Shown here piece after piece: positions 63,275-64,000 of a stretch of DNA of 64,000 nucleotides. The stretch covers positions 62,001 to 126,000 of the forward strand of contig JACKDW010000019.1 in NCBI GenBank assembly GCA_020633295.1, given 5' to 3'. Numbering within the stretch: position 1 is the first letter of the stretch; each line of letters opens with the position of its first letter. A program made the position numbers and the translations under genes. The notes beneath the pieces are model-generated. The model ran no database searches, was not told the DNA's origin, and saw nothing but the letters and a program-made list of their open reading frames with translations. This stretch comes from Myxococcales bacterium (GTDB lineage Bacteria; Myxococcota_A; Polyangia; Nannocystales; Nannocystaceae).

Positions 63275-64000
63275 CTACGGGGCGATGTTCTCGAGACCCG
63301 GCGTCGGCGGGTTGATGAACAGCCAATCACCCGGCTGATCGTTGTCGAAGCCGTTGGGGATGCGCTGCAGCGAGCCGTCATCGTTGTCGATCGGCTGGGC
63401 CTCGGTGAAGACGATGTCGATGCCCATGAACATCACGTCCCCCATCGGGCCCTCGTAGGCCACGTTGTCGATGACCTCCATGTTGACGACATCAACGAGC
63501 GCGACCGCGTCCGGGGAGCCGTTCTGCAGGAAGTTGTTGGCCTGGTCGATGGTCAGCACGTCGTCCGGGACGCCGCCGGTGATCGCCGGGACGCCGACGA
63601 CGAGATAGCCGCCCGCGACCAGCGTCGGCCCGGCGTTCGAGAGATCGACGGCGCCGTACACGGTGTTGTTCGAGCCGTTGATCATGACGAGGAACAGGCC
63701 CATGAGGTCGAGGTCGTCGGGCGTGCCGTTGAAGATCTCGACGAACTCGCCGGTGTCGCCGCCCGGCTGGTCGTAGTCGATCTCGTTGATCACGACCGCA
63801 GGATCGGGGCACGGGTCACAGGTGTCGCCGCCGCAGTCGACCTGCTCCTCGGTCCCGTTGAGGATCCCGTCGTCGCAGGCCGCGGCGAAGCAGACGTTGT
63901 TGTCGGGATCGCAATTGAGGCTCGCGCAGTCCTCGTTCTGGAAGCAGCCCTGATCGGCGTCGCACTTGGCCTCGCACTCGGGGCCGCCGCAGTCGATGTC
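63275..64000 (-). CDS. Lamin-tail-domain protein with Cys-rich repeats (N-terminus outside window)
   Basis: The frame is open from the right edge. It begins within Cys-rich repeats (CDADQGCFQNEDCASLNC; CDDGILNGTEEQVDCGG), then enters a lamin tail domain (VVINEIDYDQPGGDTGEFVE, then GLFLVMINGSNNTVYGA and LVAGGYLVVGV) and ends in PPTPGLENIAP. The lamin tail domain is an immunoglobulin-like fold common in exported bacterial proteins. The signal peptide lies beyond the window, so export is inferred from the Cys-rich repeats. Confidence 0.85.
   Translation of the reverse strand, partial: DIDCGGPECEAKCDADQGCFQNEDCASLNCDPDNNVCFAAACDDGILNGTEEQVDCGGDTCDPCPDPAVVINEIDYDQPGGDTGEFVEIFNGTPDDLDLMGLFLVMINGSNNTVYGAVDLSNAGPTLVAGGYLVVGVPAITGGVPDDVLTIDQANNFLQNGSPDAVALVDVVNMEVIDNVAYEGPMGDVMFMGIDIVFTEAQPIDNDDGSLQRIPNGFDNDQPGDWLFINPPTPGLENIAP

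Overview
The window looks like chromosomal DNA of a predatory-type myxobacterium, most likely a relative of Nannocystis/Plesiocystis (Polyangia). The grounds are very high GC with G/C-biased third codon positions, a MYXO-CTERM sorting tail (protein ending at 59280), Myxococcus-type Cys-rich repeats, Ser/Thr protein kinases of the Pkn type, and at least a dozen exported lipoproteins, many with a lipobox Cys followed by Gly-Asp and a Ser/Thr/Asp/Gly-rich linker. No rRNA, tRNA or CRISPR array was recognised.

Layout. 1-4115: end of a class III nucleotide cyclase, a patatin-like lipase, two STAS-type proteins, a small Cys-rich protein, a decayed aminotransferase-like fragment and a methyltransferase. 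4298-14496: secreted proteins (a Cys-rich lipoprotein ending in a uromodulin-type D8C domain, an MXAN_6577-like protein, a pectinacetylesterase/Notum-like lipase, a thrombospondin type 3 protein), interleaved with an M28 peptidase, an HTH-tyrosine recombinase fusion, YheU and a second patatin. 14503-17755: a minus-strand run of UbiA prenyltransferase, heme-oxygenase-like protein and FAD oxidoreductase. 17942-20035: FG-GAP lipoprotein and a stand-alone acyl carrier protein. 20063-28047: a MoxR/VWA pair diverging from a kinase-phosphatase-RNA ligase fusion. 28079-41168: TPR proteins, a P460-like cytochrome, lipoproteins, a selenoprotein candidate and a Ser/Thr kinase. 41333-47323: five consecutive genes all carrying frameshifts (pseudokinase-like, threonine dehydratase, leucine-rich-repeat, SDR, EF-Tu-like GTPase). 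47404-55231: DSD1-family PLP enzyme, kelch-like lipoprotein, citrate synthase, DUF885, DUF1062 and a second selenoprotein candidate. 55305-64000: more exported proteins (PHB-depolymerase-like esterase, FG-GAP/disintegrin-like MYXO-CTERM protein, beta-propeller lipoprotein, a (Gly-Asp)n lipoprotein, a lamin-tail-domain protein).

The most interesting signals are: (1) two separate exported thioredoxin-fold lipoproteins, each with one in-frame TGA at the first position of a redox U-x-x-C motif, each followed at identical spacing by a small GGG-loop hairpin (candidate selenoproteins with bacterial SECIS); (2) a fused RNA end-healing-and-sealing enzyme divergent from a MoxR-VWA pair; (3) an animal-type D8C domain in a bacterial lipoprotein; (4) an AT-rich palindrome, ATGTCY-N4-RGACAT, recurring between genes; (5) a divergent EF-Tu paralogue. 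Several genes appear broken by single-base indels, dense between 41.3 and 47.2 kb, which may be sequence error rather than biology.
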